Shown: positions 31,501-44,789 of the stretch, piece after piece
Layout of the letters: each line of letters starts with the position of its first letter
Numbering within the stretch: position 1 is the first letter of the stretch
Source of the DNA: Rhexocercosporidium sp. MPI-PUGE-AT-0058
Lineage: Eukaryota; Ascomycota; Leotiomycetes; Helotiales
Assembly (NCBI GenBank): GCA_020746875.1
Contig: JAGTJL010000002.1
Span: forward strand, 3,100,001-3,164,000
Direction of reading: 5' to 3'
DNA: 64,000 bases
Position numbers and translations under genes: made by a program
The notes under the pieces: model-generated
Seen by the model: the letters and a program-made list of their open reading frames with translations, nothing else
Told to the model about the DNA's origin: nothing
The model's database searches: none

Positions 31501-34500
31501 ATGTTTCTCACCACAGAGATATCTTCCTTCTTCAAACCGCCATGGTCGTATGCCCACCCTCTAGAGTTCTGGTGTCAATGATCGATCGATACGGATTGGA
31601 GCACTGGATGAAGGGTATCTACGAGCAGAAGGGCGATGGACTCGAGGATGGCCATGTTCTCGATGTTGTTGAGGATCTGATTCATCTTCTGATCGTCTTA
31701 ATCAGTGACAGAACATCACTCGCGTCAACTGACCCCCATGTGCTGGCTATGCGTCGCGACATAACTCATGTTCTATGCTTCAAGCCATTGTCATTCTCGG
31801 AGATCTGTGGCAAGCTTCCCGACAAGTTCCAGGATCAGGAAGAGTGCCAAGATATTCTTGATGAGATGACCATCTTTAAGGCTCCAGAGGGACTGTCAGA
31901 TGTCGGCACTTTCGAGCTCAAGTCAGAGTTCCTGGAAGATATCGATCCTTACATCGCTCACTACAACAAGAACCAGCGAGAAGAATCGGAGATGGCTTAC
32001 AAAACTTCGATCGCTAAGAAGACTGGTAGAGCGGCTTCGGACATCGTGTTTGAGCCTAAGCTTCGACAGGTTGAAGCCCGAGCATTTGCAGACCTCTCAG
32101 CTTTCACTAGAACTGGCATCTTTGCACAGATCATCTACTATGCTCTTCTGTACCCAATGAAGGCCCAAGAACTTACGCCTACGGTTCCTGTTACCAGAGT
32201 CGAGGCATTCCTGCAAGTTGTTCTGCATCTTGTGCTCATTGCTATCGCTGAAGACAGAGCTGACGAGGATGAGATGTCTGAGGAATCCCTTCAATCATTT
32301 GTCTACATCGCGTTGACCCAGCCAGCGCGCAGCAACTTCCTTCCCAACGCCCCTGCCTCAAAGACCATTGCAGCCATCTTGGAGATCCTCTCCCGAAAGG
32401 AAGAATACAAGGCCTGCCACCCAAAGATCACTTTGGTACTAAAGCGAATGAAGCAAAAGCAACCGCGCAATTTCGAGAATGCATTTGCACGCCTTGGCGT
32501 TTCAATCGACCGCATTTCTACTGCATCCCCTGCCAACAGCAATATCCTCGAGGAGCGAGAGAAGAAAAAGCAGGCGGCTATGGCACGCCAAGCTAAGGTT
32601 ATGGCTCAGTTCCAACAGCAGCAAAAGAACTTCCTCGACAATCAAGGCGACATTGACTGGGGCGAAGATGATGTCAGTGACGAAAATGTGGAAGTTGAGA
32701 CAGAGGACGACCACAAGACCTACTGGCAATATCCTTCTGGGACATGTATCCTGTGCCAAGAGGAGACCAAGGATGGCCGACTTTATGGAACCTTTGCTCT
32801 GATGACGAATAGCAACATTCTGCGTCAGACGGACTTCAGCGATCCTGATTTTGTCCGAGAAGTCACCAAGATGCCTGCAAACCTTGACCAGTCTGCTGAG
32901 AACATCCGACCATTTGGAGTTGCTAGTGAAAATCGGACATCAGTTCCTAAAGTTACATCCAGTGGAGTTGAAATCATTGCCGAGCGCCAGTTCATTGGAA
33001 AGGGCTTTGCAGCAGATTCCTCTCGAAGGGGCCCAGTCTCGTCAGGATGTGGACATATTATGCACTATAAGTGCTTTGAGGTGTACTACGAGGCTTCCAC
33101 TAGGAGACATCAGCATCAAATCGCTCGACATCACCCAGAGAACATTGATCTGAACGAGTTCGTTTGTCCTTTGTGCAAGGCACTTGGAAACGCATTCCTG
33201 CCTATTATCTGGACTCCTAAGGAAGAATTACCTTTGGCACGTTTCCAGCCGCAGTCGGACTTCACACAATGGCTCGCTAACGTAGCTGATAATAACGCTC
33301 CCGGGAGACCGTACGGCATTGACTATGTTCCAGAGAGTGGAACGGGAAGTCGCACATTCCAAGTGTTTATGCATAACAACAACTCATTCCTTCCTGCTAC
33401 AATTTCCTCGAGGGTCATGGAGCTATACAATCCGCCTAATTCATGGACCCAGCAGAGTCCAGGAGACGGAGATGCCTATGCGGAGGTTCAGCCATTGCCA
33501 CCATTCATCCCAAGACCACAAGCAGCCGCTGTTGTCTGGGCGAATGATGGTGCTCCGTCAGGTAGCGCTCAGCCCTCTGCCGCTGCACCTGTTGTTTCTC
33601 CAGCCAGGGAGTTGGTCCAGATCTATCGTCGATTGAGAGACACCATGACCAAGAACGAGCTCGCATCCAAGCATCAGTTCATCAAGTCTGTTGCGCCCGG
33701 AGAAGGTCCCATACCCAATGACATTGGGTTTACTGATACTATTGCGCAAACCCTGGGCTACTCAATATCATCGGTGGAGATTCAGCAGCGCGGTGTTGCA
33801 AGTGAAGGTGGAATGACCTTCATCGAGACCATACCTCAACAGGCTCTTGCTCATCTGAGAATTCTTTCCGATACTGCGGCTTCATATATCTCAATCGGAG
33901 GCATGAGATCACGAGGAGACAATGCCGTTACTAAGGAATTTGCTGCAGATTATGAGCGCCAGCATTTGCTACTATTCCTCCGGCTTGCGTCTAACACAGG
34001 GCGAGATTTGCACGAGGAGCTCACTTCCTTGGCTAGGAATGGCCAGACTCTCCTTAGTCAAGATACGTTTGTCTTCCTCACTGAGTGCTCCCTTTGTCTT
34101 GCTCCCGTTGACAATATGGACATCCTGCACCTCACTCAACTCTGCTATCTTGCCGAGCTCGTCAAGGTTGCAATTAAGATGGCTCGTAATAAGGGTAACT
34201 CGGGGTACTTGCAGTGGATTACCTCCTACTCCAGTCAAGCTGATTTTGCGACCGTATTTGGAAACTTCTGCTTGACTATTCGCGAGTGGGACTTAGAAGA
34301 TGGTAATGACAGCAAAGATGGTCCAGCTAGTACCGCCATGGAACAAGCGTGTTTCAATGGTCCGCAGTCCATCATCGACTTCATGAAGAAGTATGCACTA
34401 GTCTTCCTTCGCAAGGCTGCCATGCTCCTTCACGTTCGTCACGGCGCAGCATTCCAGGACTTCATCTCAACCAATCCATCAGCCGATGAATTAGACCGCT

Positions 34501-35216
34501 TGTCCGAAGCCATGCACCTGCCTTCGTTCGACAGCATGCTACGCTCCATATTCGAGAGCCCGCATCTGAATACCCTCGTCTACGGCTGGGTCAGACATGC
34601 CAGTATTCCCAGTGAATCTCCCAGCCTCATTAGTCTCAGTCACCCTGCTATATTCGAGTTGATCGGCTTGCCCAAGAACTACGATACTCTGATGGAAGAG
34701 ACTATGAAGCGACGCTGTCCTACCACGGGCAAGGATGTCTCGGACCCAATGCTCTGCCTACACTGTGGAATCATCATTTGTGGCCAAAGTATTTGTTGTC
34801 TGAAACCTGCTTCCCCAACTCGGTCAGGCCGAGCTCAAGACATCGGCGGTGCTCAACAGCATATGCGCAAGTAAGTTCCTCCCCCCAGCCCCCCTCCCTC
34901 TTCCTCTCTCCCAAACTCGAAGAACAAACTGTCTAACATGACCACCAGATGCCAAAAGAACATCGGCCTCTTCATCAACATCCGCAAGTGTACAGTCTTC
35001 TACGTCTACCATACTTCCGGCTCATGGATGGTCGCTCCCTATATCGACAAGTACGGAGAGGTTGACCCCGGCCTAAGACACAGTCGCCAGCTGTTCTTGA
35101 ATCAGAAGAGATATGATGCTTTGTTGCGTACTGTGTGGCTGGGTCACGGTGTTCCGAGTGTCATTAGTCGGAAGCTGGAGATGGATATCAATAATGGCGG
35201 GTGGGAGACTATCTGA
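28576..35216 (+). CDS. UBR1: N-recognin E3 ubiquitin ligase UBR1, with apparent frameshift
   Basis: E3 ligase that recognises destabilising N-terminal residues of substrates. About 2,190 residues in all. The UBR box (about residues 88-157) has the Cys/His pattern CGHIF, YRCKTC, CVLCSHC, HTGH and CCDCGD. A ClpS-like domain follows (about 234-335, FALLLWNDEKHTVNEV). An acidic linker ends in a poly-Pro run. The RING-H2 domain is near 1388-1536 (CILCQEE, SSGCGHIMHYKCF, FVCPLCKALGN). The C-terminal cap includes PMLCLHCG and, across a 78-nt intron (34871-34948), RKCQKNIGLFINIRKC. At 30261-30267 a run of seven C ends one frame and the protein continues one frame over (PP then RYWLETPSAF). No intron fits there. 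Conservation on both sides argues for a base lost from the C run, in the organism or in the assembly. Confidence 0.9.
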
Positions 35217-36088
35217 GCCTTGCTTTGCTCCTAATTATATAGTCTGGCATAGAATTGGGTGTTGATCACAGGGTTTACGGAGCGAAGGTATTGGTGGGCG
35301 TTGGAGAGAATCACTTGGTGAATGGGAAGAGTTTTTCGAGTGGCGAAAAGAGAGACATGGAGATCAGTCACTTCCTTTCTTGAATTGGCGTTTTTGTTGG
35401 TTTAGCTGGCGTCTTTTGCAGATAGACTACACGTAGAGGTCATTATGATTGTTATTATGATAGGCGGCGTTGGTGAAATGAAATGTTTGCTCTTTCCCCT
35501 TTCTATTCCTTGAGGTTCTCTGTCTTGTATTCGAATTATGCGAGTCTTTGATGCATATGGTCGGTATCAATGAATGGGGATATATGGTTGAAAGACGAGA
35601 GCTTGAAGACTGCTTTGAGAGAGATCTAAATGCCTCAGCATGGCCTGGGCAGCTCTCAATACTATCATAAACATCATTGTTTCGGCTCAACCTTTAATCA
35701 CACCAACCTTGTTAATTCACGATCTATAAAGTAGTTCGAACCTAAATCATCTGTCCTACGCCGATCCTCCTTCGGTCCTTCGGACATCAGGTAAGTTGAG
35801 TGTCAATTAATTCTAGTTACTAAAGAAAAAGGACGGAGACGGCTTGGGTAGAGCGTTGTGGGGATTTCGGTCTTAAAAGGGATGATGGTACTGGGAGGCG
35901 GGAGTGCCGAGCCTGGAAATCACTCGTCGAATTTGGAACCAGCAGCTGTAAGTGAGGATACTTAATGAGTATTTTATTGTGCCTCATAGATTTATGTACT
36001 TTGCTGCCGTCAACCCTTTATCTATCTTGTGCTTCAATCATATGTGCTTGGTACTTTATCCGTCTTTCAACCGCATGGAAACATAACA
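35217..36088. other. Convergent 3' intergenic region
   Basis: 872 bp between UBR1 and THI4. Only short unsupported frames are present. Confidence 0.5.
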
Positions 36089-37296
<1,208 letters not shown>

Positions 37297-37388
37297 ATGA
37301 TCCTTTCGCAGAAATTACTCTGATCAAGTTCATATAACCGTATCATCTCAGAACGAACCCAGCTTTTTTATGTCATCGGGCCGATCAT
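37297..37388 (-). promoter_or_regulatory. Eukaryotic TPP riboswitch in the THI4 leader
   Basis: Read on the minus strand, ATGATC (37388-37383) pairs with GATCAT (37302-37297) as the closing stem. Between them come the thi-box element CTGAGATGATAC (37351-37340), then GAACTTGATCAG (37331-37320), and the TTTCTGCGAAAGGATCAT end. These are the conserved TPP-binding blocks (CUGAGA; GAAC-UGAUC; UGCG-A-GGAUCA) in the right order and spacing. The position about 100 nt upstream of the THI4 ATG fits known fungal feedback control by alternative splicing. Confidence 0.9.
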
Positions 37389-38336
37389 CTCATCTCTTCT
37401 CTTCTCTTCGGTAAAGATAGATAAGTAAGATGATGGTGGATGAGGGGCTAAGATGACGCCGGGAACGAACACCGGTTCATGCAAGATGGTTTACAATCGA
37501 TGAAATACCTTGATCCTGTTAAGGATAATTCCACTGCTTGGGTGACATGTCTCCCGCTTTCGTTTGGGTTGTAGTACTTTGTGTACTGCGATCTAAATTG
37601 TCAATTGAGCGTCAGTTCTTGACTCGCTTCGAGGCGGGAACTATACAGACGATTTCTTCTAGGGTAATCCGAAGGTTGTTGAAGAGGTTGATAGAGGGGG
37701 GATAGAGGAGGGGGTTATGGTGTGAGGTTTATAAGAGCTCGTGAAGAGGGGTAGCTCTTTAGTGCCCCCACCAAGCTCATGCAAGAATCCCAGCAAAAGG
37801 GAAATCTTCCATGCAGGACCATATGAATCATCTATCGGGCCAACTTGATTGAACGTGTTGAGTGATTTTTGACCAAACAAAATTAAACTATGTCTTGATA
37901 GGATGTTAGTCAGGCCTATCAATCGCACCTCAATTGGGCATCGCCTCTGACGTCTAAAGTCAATTGGATAATGGAAAGGCGACATCGGCAGCAGGTATCC
38001 CGTGTGCAGCAGCTAACTTATCCGGCGTCATTGATCCGGAGAAATCGGAAGCAACATTCCACAGTAGAGACGAGTTTAAAAAGTGAGAACGTCAATGAGG
38101 AGCAAATATGACAGTCCAGAAGCCTATTGGAACGGAGAACTTGTTCCGTCTTTTGGTTTGTTTTCTTCGCTAAAGATGGTGGATAAACTGGAAAAGGGGC
38201 TGGTTCTGTTCCATTTAAGACACGAATCACGTGCGCTGGCGCCACGGCGGAACGCGTTAGTTGTGTTCGAAGTCAACCGCGATCTTGACAGCGAACTCGT
38301 CCATTAAACACAACGCATCACCCCGAGGCAGTCAAG
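37389..38336. promoter_or_regulatory. Divergent region THI4/APN1
   Basis: 948 bp that hold both promoters. TCACGTG lies at 38227-38233, about 110 bp before the APN1 ATG. A 108-codon open frame on the minus strand (37659-37985) has no recognisable motif and no supporting context. Confidence 0.45.
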
Positions 38337-39921
38337 ATGTCGCGCAGATCAAGTCGAAAGACGGACAAATTACCTGTTGACACCGAACCTGCCGTCACTC
38401 CATCTGCAACACCGAAGAAAGATCGCAAAGCCGTGAAGGTTGAAGCTACAGAGGTTGTTGCACCAGTCGCGAAGGCTTCAACCAAAGCTAGCAGGAAGGC
38501 TGCGAAAACGGAGATCGAGTCAGACGACGAAGCTGATGGGGAAGCAATCCTCCAGGTAAAGTTCAAATCGACCAAAGTGAAGACGGAAACTGTGGTGGAG
38601 GAGAAAGCACTCAAGCCAAAGAAAGTAGTGAAGCGGAAGGTCAAGGACGAGCACGAAGAGAACGAAGAACCGGACGAGAATAAATCAAAAAAGAAACGCA
38701 AGACGAAGGAGGAAAAGGAAGCCGAGACTATGCCTCTTGCCGCTCGTACAGCAGTTGCAAGTCTGAAGTCGGCGATGCACATTGGCGCTCACGTCTCAGG
38801 TGCGGGAGGTAAGTCTCGTATCTCTCTGTACTGGTGGCCAATATCTGATATATCGTTCTGAAGGTGTCCAGAACTCGATAGGTAATGCTCTGCACATTGG
38901 AGGCAACTCATTCGCCCTCTTTCTCAAATCCCAACGAAAGTGGACAAGTCCTCCCCTCGCACCAGAAGCCCGAGACCAATTCAAAGCATTCTGCGTCGAG
39001 CACAAGTTTGACGCAGCGAAACACGTCCTCCCGCATGGGTCATACCTCGTCAATCTTGCTCAGCCAGATCCTGAGAAGGCTACGCAGGCTTACAATTGTT
39101 TCCTTGATGATCTGCAACGGTGCGAAGCACTAGGAATCAAGTTGTACAACTTCCACCCTGGCAATACGGGCAAGCACCCTCGACTGGAAGCAATTGGCCG
39201 TATAGCCGCTCAGCTAAACAAGGCTCACAAGGCAACTAGCTCGGTGATCACAGTTTTGGAGAACATGGCAGGCAGCGGCAACGTTATTGGCTCTACCTGG
39301 GAGGATCTCCGCGACATAATCGCTCTCGTGGACGACAAAACTCGTATCGGTGTGTGTATTGACACATGTCATACATTTGCAGCCGGATACGATTTAAGGT
39401 CACCCGAGGCATTTAAGAAGACAATGGATAGTTTCTCAGAAACCGTTGGCATGTCATACCTTAAGGCTCTCCACTTGAATGACAGCAAGACGCCTTTATC
39501 ATCTAAGCGAGATCTACATGCAAACATTGGTACTGGCTTCCTTGGTCTACGAGCTTTCCACAACGTGGTCAATTTCGCTCCCTTCCAAGATCTCCCGATG
39601 GTGCTTGAGACACCCATCGATAAGAAAGGTGCAGACGGAAAAGCTGTCGAGGACAAAGGAGTGTGGGCTACTGAGATTAAACTCCTCGAGGGTCTCATTG
39701 GAGCCGATCCAGAAACCAAGCAATTCAAGGAAGAGGAACAGCGACTGCAGGATGCTGGAGCCGAAGAGAGAAAGAAGTTTCAGGGTCAGGTCGACAAGAA
39801 GCAGCAGAAAACTCTGGACTCCATGTTCAAGAGGACCCCTGCGAAGAAGAAAAAGCCAAAGAAACATGAAGACGAAGACGAAGACGAGTCGGATGATAGT
39901 GAAGGAGGTTGTAGCCATTGA
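38337..39921 (+). CDS. APN1: AP endonuclease, endonuclease IV family
   Basis: Zinc-dependent endonuclease that incises DNA at abasic sites in base-excision repair, in nucleus and mitochondria. Model: join(38337..38808,38864..39921), 509 residues. The 55-nt intron (GTAAGT...TGAAG) splits a Gly codon and restores AHVSGAGGVQNSI. The catalytic TIM barrel covers about residues 148-445, with metal ligands in LHIGGNSFALF, NFHPGNT, VLENMAG, CIDTCHTFAAGYD, ALHLNDSK, RDLHANIGTG and MVLETP. An N-terminal extension of about 145 residues is rich in Lys, Glu and Thr with basic clusters such as KKKRK. The C-terminus after 450 is also highly charged. Fungal Apn1 proteins often carry such tails. Confidence 0.92.
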
Positions 39922-40980
39922 TGCGCATATGTGGTGTTTCGGAGTCGATGTACAATACAATGTCACTTGTGGGGGTGTATGAAAACAGAGGCTGGGCCCG
40001 TTTGTCTCGACGAGTCCGCCTTATTCAGCATCTCAAACTACCTCTATGAGACTCCCAAGAACCGGAATCGTTCGCTCGAGCCATCTGTAGTTCTTTACAT
40101 GAAACTAAGGAATGCCCGGATGACCAGTATCATGCCAGTGCCTCGCATCGAGTGGATGCTTTCTATCTGGATGTGACATGTCTGAAGGCTCGACCATATC
40201 ATGAGACAGGTAGGTGTGTTGACCTTGAGAGTTTCTATGACAGCTATCGGGTGAGTACATGATGCTGATTCCAGCTGTCCACTTTCAGATCATGGACCAC
40301 CTTCGTTTTTATTTTACTGGGTATTGTTTGTCGCCTCGCCGTGGCCTAGGTAGTGCGATTCCTTTGCCGTGCAACTCGAAATCTCGCGGCATCCCTCGTG
40401 GCATTCAGAGCAAGGTGGATTCCAACATTGCTCTTCTGCCTAGCAAGTGTTACTTCCGTGTTATTGTATTACTATTGAACTCAGTATGCTAAACGCTTCT
40501 TGTTTCACGTCCTAGACTAAACCGCGTTGGCTACACCAAACCCTCGCTTAAAGAAATTATGCTCGTGTTATGTTGCCAACACTCAACAAACATCTAGGTA
40601 TCTGTTTGCTGTCCGCCTCCAATTCCAAGTGGGTCTTTGGCCACTCGCCCTCTTTGGTCTCTTTAGCTTTCTATCCTAGTTCATCGGAGGTACAAACCAT
40701 GCAGATCGCCATTGTTGGGCTCCTCCATCAACACCGAACTGCTCAACACAGCAACTCCTGTTTGCTCACCGTCTTTGTCTGCCGAGTGAGGCATGTTCTG
40801 GCCATGGTAAACCCGAAATTTGTGAATAAAGAACTAGTGGGTCTCCTAAATCGGGCTGTCTCAAGCCGACAAATGGCTTAACATAGTAGTTCACCAACTC
40901 GTCCGATCAAGTTTGCAGATCCAAGTTTGTTATAAGCATAAATTATTTAACTTTTGTGAGTCCTTTAACACTTTACTGAA
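39922..40980. other. Intergenic, about 1 kb
   Basis: Short open frames of up to 103 codons without motifs. An AT-rich promoter-like segment (AAATTATTTAACTTT) precedes the ORF at 40981. Confidence 0.5.
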
Positions 40981-41985
40981 ATGTTCTACCTCACGTGTCC
41001 TTGCGCAACTCATAGAAAAGTAAACCCTCGCCGCCATCGCCGTCGAGCACCTCGACAGTATTCATATCCATACCCACCCACCCCTCCTCGATTCCCAAAA
41101 TATTATCCTGCTCCTCTATCCCTCCCTCTCCCTCTCCCACTGCCAACAACTATCCGCAATATCCCATTCGATACCTACGATCCCTACGATATCCCTCTAC
41201 CGCAACCACCGCCATTCGAACTCCCTCCACCTCTCCTCCGACCGAATATCATACAACCCACTTTCATCCAGCCGGAGATCATACAACGACCCCAACCTGT
41301 GTTCCAGAGAAGCCCTCCTCCCTTTCAACCTCAATCGCAACCTCAGCCAATATTCATACAAACAGCCCAGCCTCATCCTTTGCAGCCGTTGCTTGTCGCT
41401 CCTGTCCCCATCTTTATCAATATCCCCCCTCCTGTTGTATTGCCCCCTCCACCGGTCTTTCTGCCACCTCAAGCAGTGTTTAATCCGCAACAGCAGGTTA
41501 TCATCCCACCTCCGGCTCTACCACCACCACCATCTCCGGCTCCAGTCCACGTCCATCAGCACCAATATCAGCGTAACGTCCAATTAGGTGTTAATTTCTT
41601 GGTTAACGCGGTATTCAACAAAGCTGCGAATAGTTCTCCTCTCGCCCCTGTTATTACTCCACCTTTTATCAATTCACAACCACAACCACAGCCGCTACCA
41701 CTAAGACCGCCGCCTCCTCCTCCTCCTCCTCCTCCTCCTCCTAACGCTAGTGGTCTTCGTCAACAAGGTCTCCCTCCACCAGTTGCTTCTATACAGGTTG
41801 CTGGCAATAATCAAATTTCTGCACCTCCGCCTGCGAATATCCCACCCGTTGCTGCCCCTCCTGCACCTGTCCAAGTTTCACCTGCGAACTCTCCACCCGT
41901 AAACCCACCACTTGCCAATCTCGCGCCTGTCAATCCTCAAGCTGCCGCTGGTCCTCCTCCAACTGCAAAACATTCAACTACATAA
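40981..41985 (+). CDS. Proline-rich low-complexity protein
   Basis: I do not recognise a family. An ATG-initiated frame of 334 codons is preceded by an AT-rich upstream segment. The product begins MFYLTCPCATHRK, then a basic patch (RRHRRRAPR), then about 300 residues dominated by Pro, Gln, Ile, Val and Ala, with a run of a dozen prolines coded by CCTCCT repeats near 41710-41742. No signal peptide or membrane segment is visible. A CTAAC-like branch motif and AG sites just after the stop, followed by a Lys/Asp/Gly-rich open stretch (to about 42078), hint that a last intron could extend the protein. Biased composition can keep a non-coding frame open, so the call is cautious. Confidence 0.45.
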   Translation: MFYLTCPCATHRKVNPRRHRRRAPRQYSYPYPPTPPRFPKYYPAPLSLPLPLPLPTTIRNIPFDTYDPYDIPLPQPPPFELPPPLLRPNIIQPTFIQPEIIQRPQPVFQRSPPPFQPQSQPQPIFIQTAQPHPLQPLLVAPVPIFINIPPPVVLPPPPVFLPPQAVFNPQQQVIIPPPALPPPPSPAPVHVHQHQYQRNVQLGVNFLVNAVFNKAANSSPLAPVITPPFINSQPQPQPLPLRPPPPPPPPPPPPNASGLRQQGLPPPVASIQVAGNNQISAPPPANIPPVAAPPAPVQVSPANSPPVNPPLANLAPVNPQAAAGPPPTAKHSTT

Positions 41986-42139
41986 TCCTAACTTGCCAAT
42001 CTCGAGCCTCCCAAGAAGGGCCCCCAAAAGGAATTCAGAAATTCAAGGACAAGGGAAAGGATAAGACGAAAGGATAGAATAAGGATAAGGATAAGATAGA
42101 GAAGTAGGGGAATCACCACTCCTCTAGCAGTTCGACATA

Positions 42140-42913
42140 ATGGTCATCTGGGACGACCGTGGCTCGGGTCGTGGCCCTTTCCAACGTTCCGAGAACTTGG
42201 AGAACACCATCCAGAACGTCATCAGATCTCTCTTCCGAAACGATCTCTTCTCCCGCGACGACGATCTGAGATTCGGCGGTCTAAGGAACATGTCTGGTCT
42301 GAGCGAAGACAGGAGACTTGAAGAGCTGATGGTGGATGATATGATCCGACGGTACTTATCATCCCAGCTTGGTCGAAGTTCATACTAATTGTGATATAGC
42401 GTCAATCTGGGCGTCCAACTTGCCAACAGCATCGTCAGTCCCCATATGCTTCACGGGGAGGTTCATCCTAAGATCTCGGATAATGGTATTGACCGTGGTC
42501 AATACCCTCGTGAATTCGAGCATCCGAGACGTGTTGAATGGTTCTTGTCACTCGATAGTACGCCAACCCACCTTCACGACATCTCTTCTCAGATCCGATA
42601 CTGATTTCAACTAGGTGCCACACTCGACCGTATCTGCCAAGCCTACGGCCTCCCCACCGGCGGCTTCTCCAGCGGCTACAATACCTCCCTCATAACTAAT
42701 TTCCGCGAGCAATTCTCACGCAGTTGGGGGTCATCATACTCATCCGATACAGCTAGAGAGCATCGACTGCTGAACCTGTTCCAGTACCTTGGTGTTTATG
42801 TTGGAGACTTGCCTCAGCATGATCGCGTTAGTGAGGCTTTGACTGGGAATAGATTGATTGGGAGGGGGCTTGGGGGTCTTGGTGCGCAGAGGGGGTTGGG
42901 ATGGATTCCCTGA
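42140..42913 (+). CDS. Unrecognised fungal protein, three exons
   Basis: I do not recognise this gene. Model: join(42140..42351,42400..42557,42615..42913), 222 residues, phases consistent and both introns short (48 and 57 nt) with GT-AG ends. The product is soluble and charged. It starts MVIWDDRGSGRG, has an Asp/Arg-rich segment (SRDDDLRFGGLRNM), a middle part with HGEVHPKISDNG and EFEHPRRVEWFLSLD, and a Gly/Arg-rich end (GRGLGGLGAQRGLGWIP). No signal peptide, membrane helix or known catalytic motif is seen. Three exons joining into one long frame is the main evidence that it is real. It lies just downstream of the proline-rich ORF on the same strand. Confidence 0.65.
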
Positions 42914-43636
42914 ATCCTTGACGTGCCTGACGGCGATATTCATGTGTTTTGTCTTTTTAAAAGGCTTCTAGGTTGGGTTGTTGCTCTTGGAGCTGTTGAT
43001 TTGGGTTTACTTGTTTGCTTGATGTCATGATATGTTATGGGAGCTTTTTAACGACCAGTTGGGATGCGGATGACATGTTGTTAGTGTGAAGTATGGTGTT
43101 TTAAAGCCACCAATTTTATCTTCTGATTTCCAGATCAAGCTTTGATGTGGGTATTAGTTTTGTCTATCTTAAATCTGGCCTTCACACTTGAACACTTCCA
43201 ATCAATTTATTTTCAGTCTCTCATCACACTATTTCAGTATCTGTATTAGTCCCAATTTAAAGTATCACCAGAATCGCAGAGACTTTGTTATGTCTAACTT
43301 CCATGCAGTCCGACAAGCCAACGGACCTGTATTCTTCGTCAAGCCATGTCAACAAGAGGCTCGGGCTTGCGACGTTCACATCAATCAGAAGGGAAACGGA
43401 CAAAATACAATAGGCCTACTTAAGATCTCCGAACTTACGATAGCGAATCATAAGACCAGCTAAGCAACCTCATTGGCTGAAATGTCCGACCTAGTCAGCA
43501 GCAGGGCCTGTATTCTTGGCATATCATGGTCTCCACCAAAACAAGGCTTACCTAAATATATATATATATAGGCATCAACTTCAGATCATCAGAAACGTGC
43601 CTTGCTCTCCAATTCCAGATAGTATAATACTCCAAA
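42914..43636. other. Intergenic with TA microsatellite
   Basis: 723 bp. A TA repeat lies at about 43555-43571. A 57-codon ATG frame from about 43291 has no recognisable features. Confidence 0.5.
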
Positions 43637-44789
43637 ATGCAAGCAATCCAACTCCAAGCCAAAGGCGGTCCCGCCATCTTTGTCACCCACCGCCCAATGC
43701 CAATTCTCCCACCAAACTGTATCCTCATCAAGACCGTCGCCGTAGGACTCAATCCCCACGAACTACTCGACATCGACGCACCATGGAGTCTCAGCGACGC
43801 AGGCGACCTACTAGGCTGTGATTACGCCGGTGTCGTTGAAGAAGTCGGCCCAGAAGTAACGAGGAACTTCAAGAAGGGTGACCGAGTGTGTGGATGTACA
43901 AGACCAAATCCCCTGCAGCCTGATTGGGGCACTTTTGCAGAGTACATTATAGTCGTTGCGGATGTGCAGTTGCATATCCCGGATGAGATGAGCTTTGAAG
44001 ATGCGGCTTCGTTGGGGGTTAGTGTTCTTACTGCTGGTGCTGTCTTGGTTTGTTACGCCCCCTTTGACTCGGTTCTTGCGATTTATCATTATTGACATAA
44101 TTTTAGTATGACACTCTTGGACTCAAGTTACCTCCAGCTGGTGATGAAGGCAGGCGTCAGATTCTCATATACGGTGGAAGCACATCCACAGGTCGCATGA
44201 TGATCCAATTCGCCAAACTGTACATGCCCCCAAACCCTTCACGACAATCACTTTTCTCTAACAACCCAATAGTTTCAATTTCGAAATAATTACCACATCT
44301 TCCCCCTCAAACTTCCAACTCATGAAAACCCTAGGCGCAGACCACGTCTTCGACTACACCTCCCCTTCATCCCCAGCCTCAATCCTGGCACTAACAAATT
44401 CCACCCTCAGTTTGTGCGTAGACTGCTTCTCCCAGCAAAGCAGCTACGCTTTCTGCTCCACCATTCTCGCGAAAGGTGCAACGTATGTGAGTATCATGCC
44501 GATGACTGAAGTCGATCGCGAGGATTTGGTGTTTAAATTTTGTATGGGGGTCTTGTATTTTGATGCACCGTTTTTGTTTCAGGGACAGAGGATGGAGGCA
44601 ACGCGGGAGATGTTCGACAGTGCGGTTAGTTTTGCGGAGTTTGCGGAAAAAGTATTGGGAGAGGGAAAGATCAGGTGTCATGTGAATGAGGTGAAGGGTG
44701 GGGGGTTGGAGGCGGTGTTAGAGGGTATACAGGAGATGAGGGAGGGGAAGGTTGGGGGGAGGAAGTTGGTGTATCCGGTGGGAAGTTAG
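43637..44789 (+). CDS. Medium-chain dehydrogenase/reductase (zinc-free enoyl-reductase-like)
   Basis: NADPH-dependent oxidoreductase of the MDR superfamily, in the fungal trans-enoyl-reductase/ToxD-like group. Model: join(43637..44047,44107..44219,44273..44789), 346 residues. The N-terminal GroES-like fold has VAVGLNPHE, LGCDYAGVVEEVGP and FKKGDRVCG. The cofactor fold has ILIYGGSTSTGRMMIQFAK (44157-44216) and a later LGADHVFDY. The Cys ligands of structural zinc seen in alcohol dehydrogenases are absent. Such enzymes can act in polyketide clusters or in general quinone or enal reduction. No synthase gene is nearby, so the substrate is unknown. Confidence 0.82.

Noticed and set aside
35720..35760. 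AGTTCGAACCT as a tRNA T-loop
   Set aside because: No acceptor stem, D-loop or anticodon arm can be folded around it.
37659..37985. 108-codon minus-strand frame upstream of THI4
   Set aside because: No motifs, and it sits in the divergent promoter interval; chance openness is likelier.
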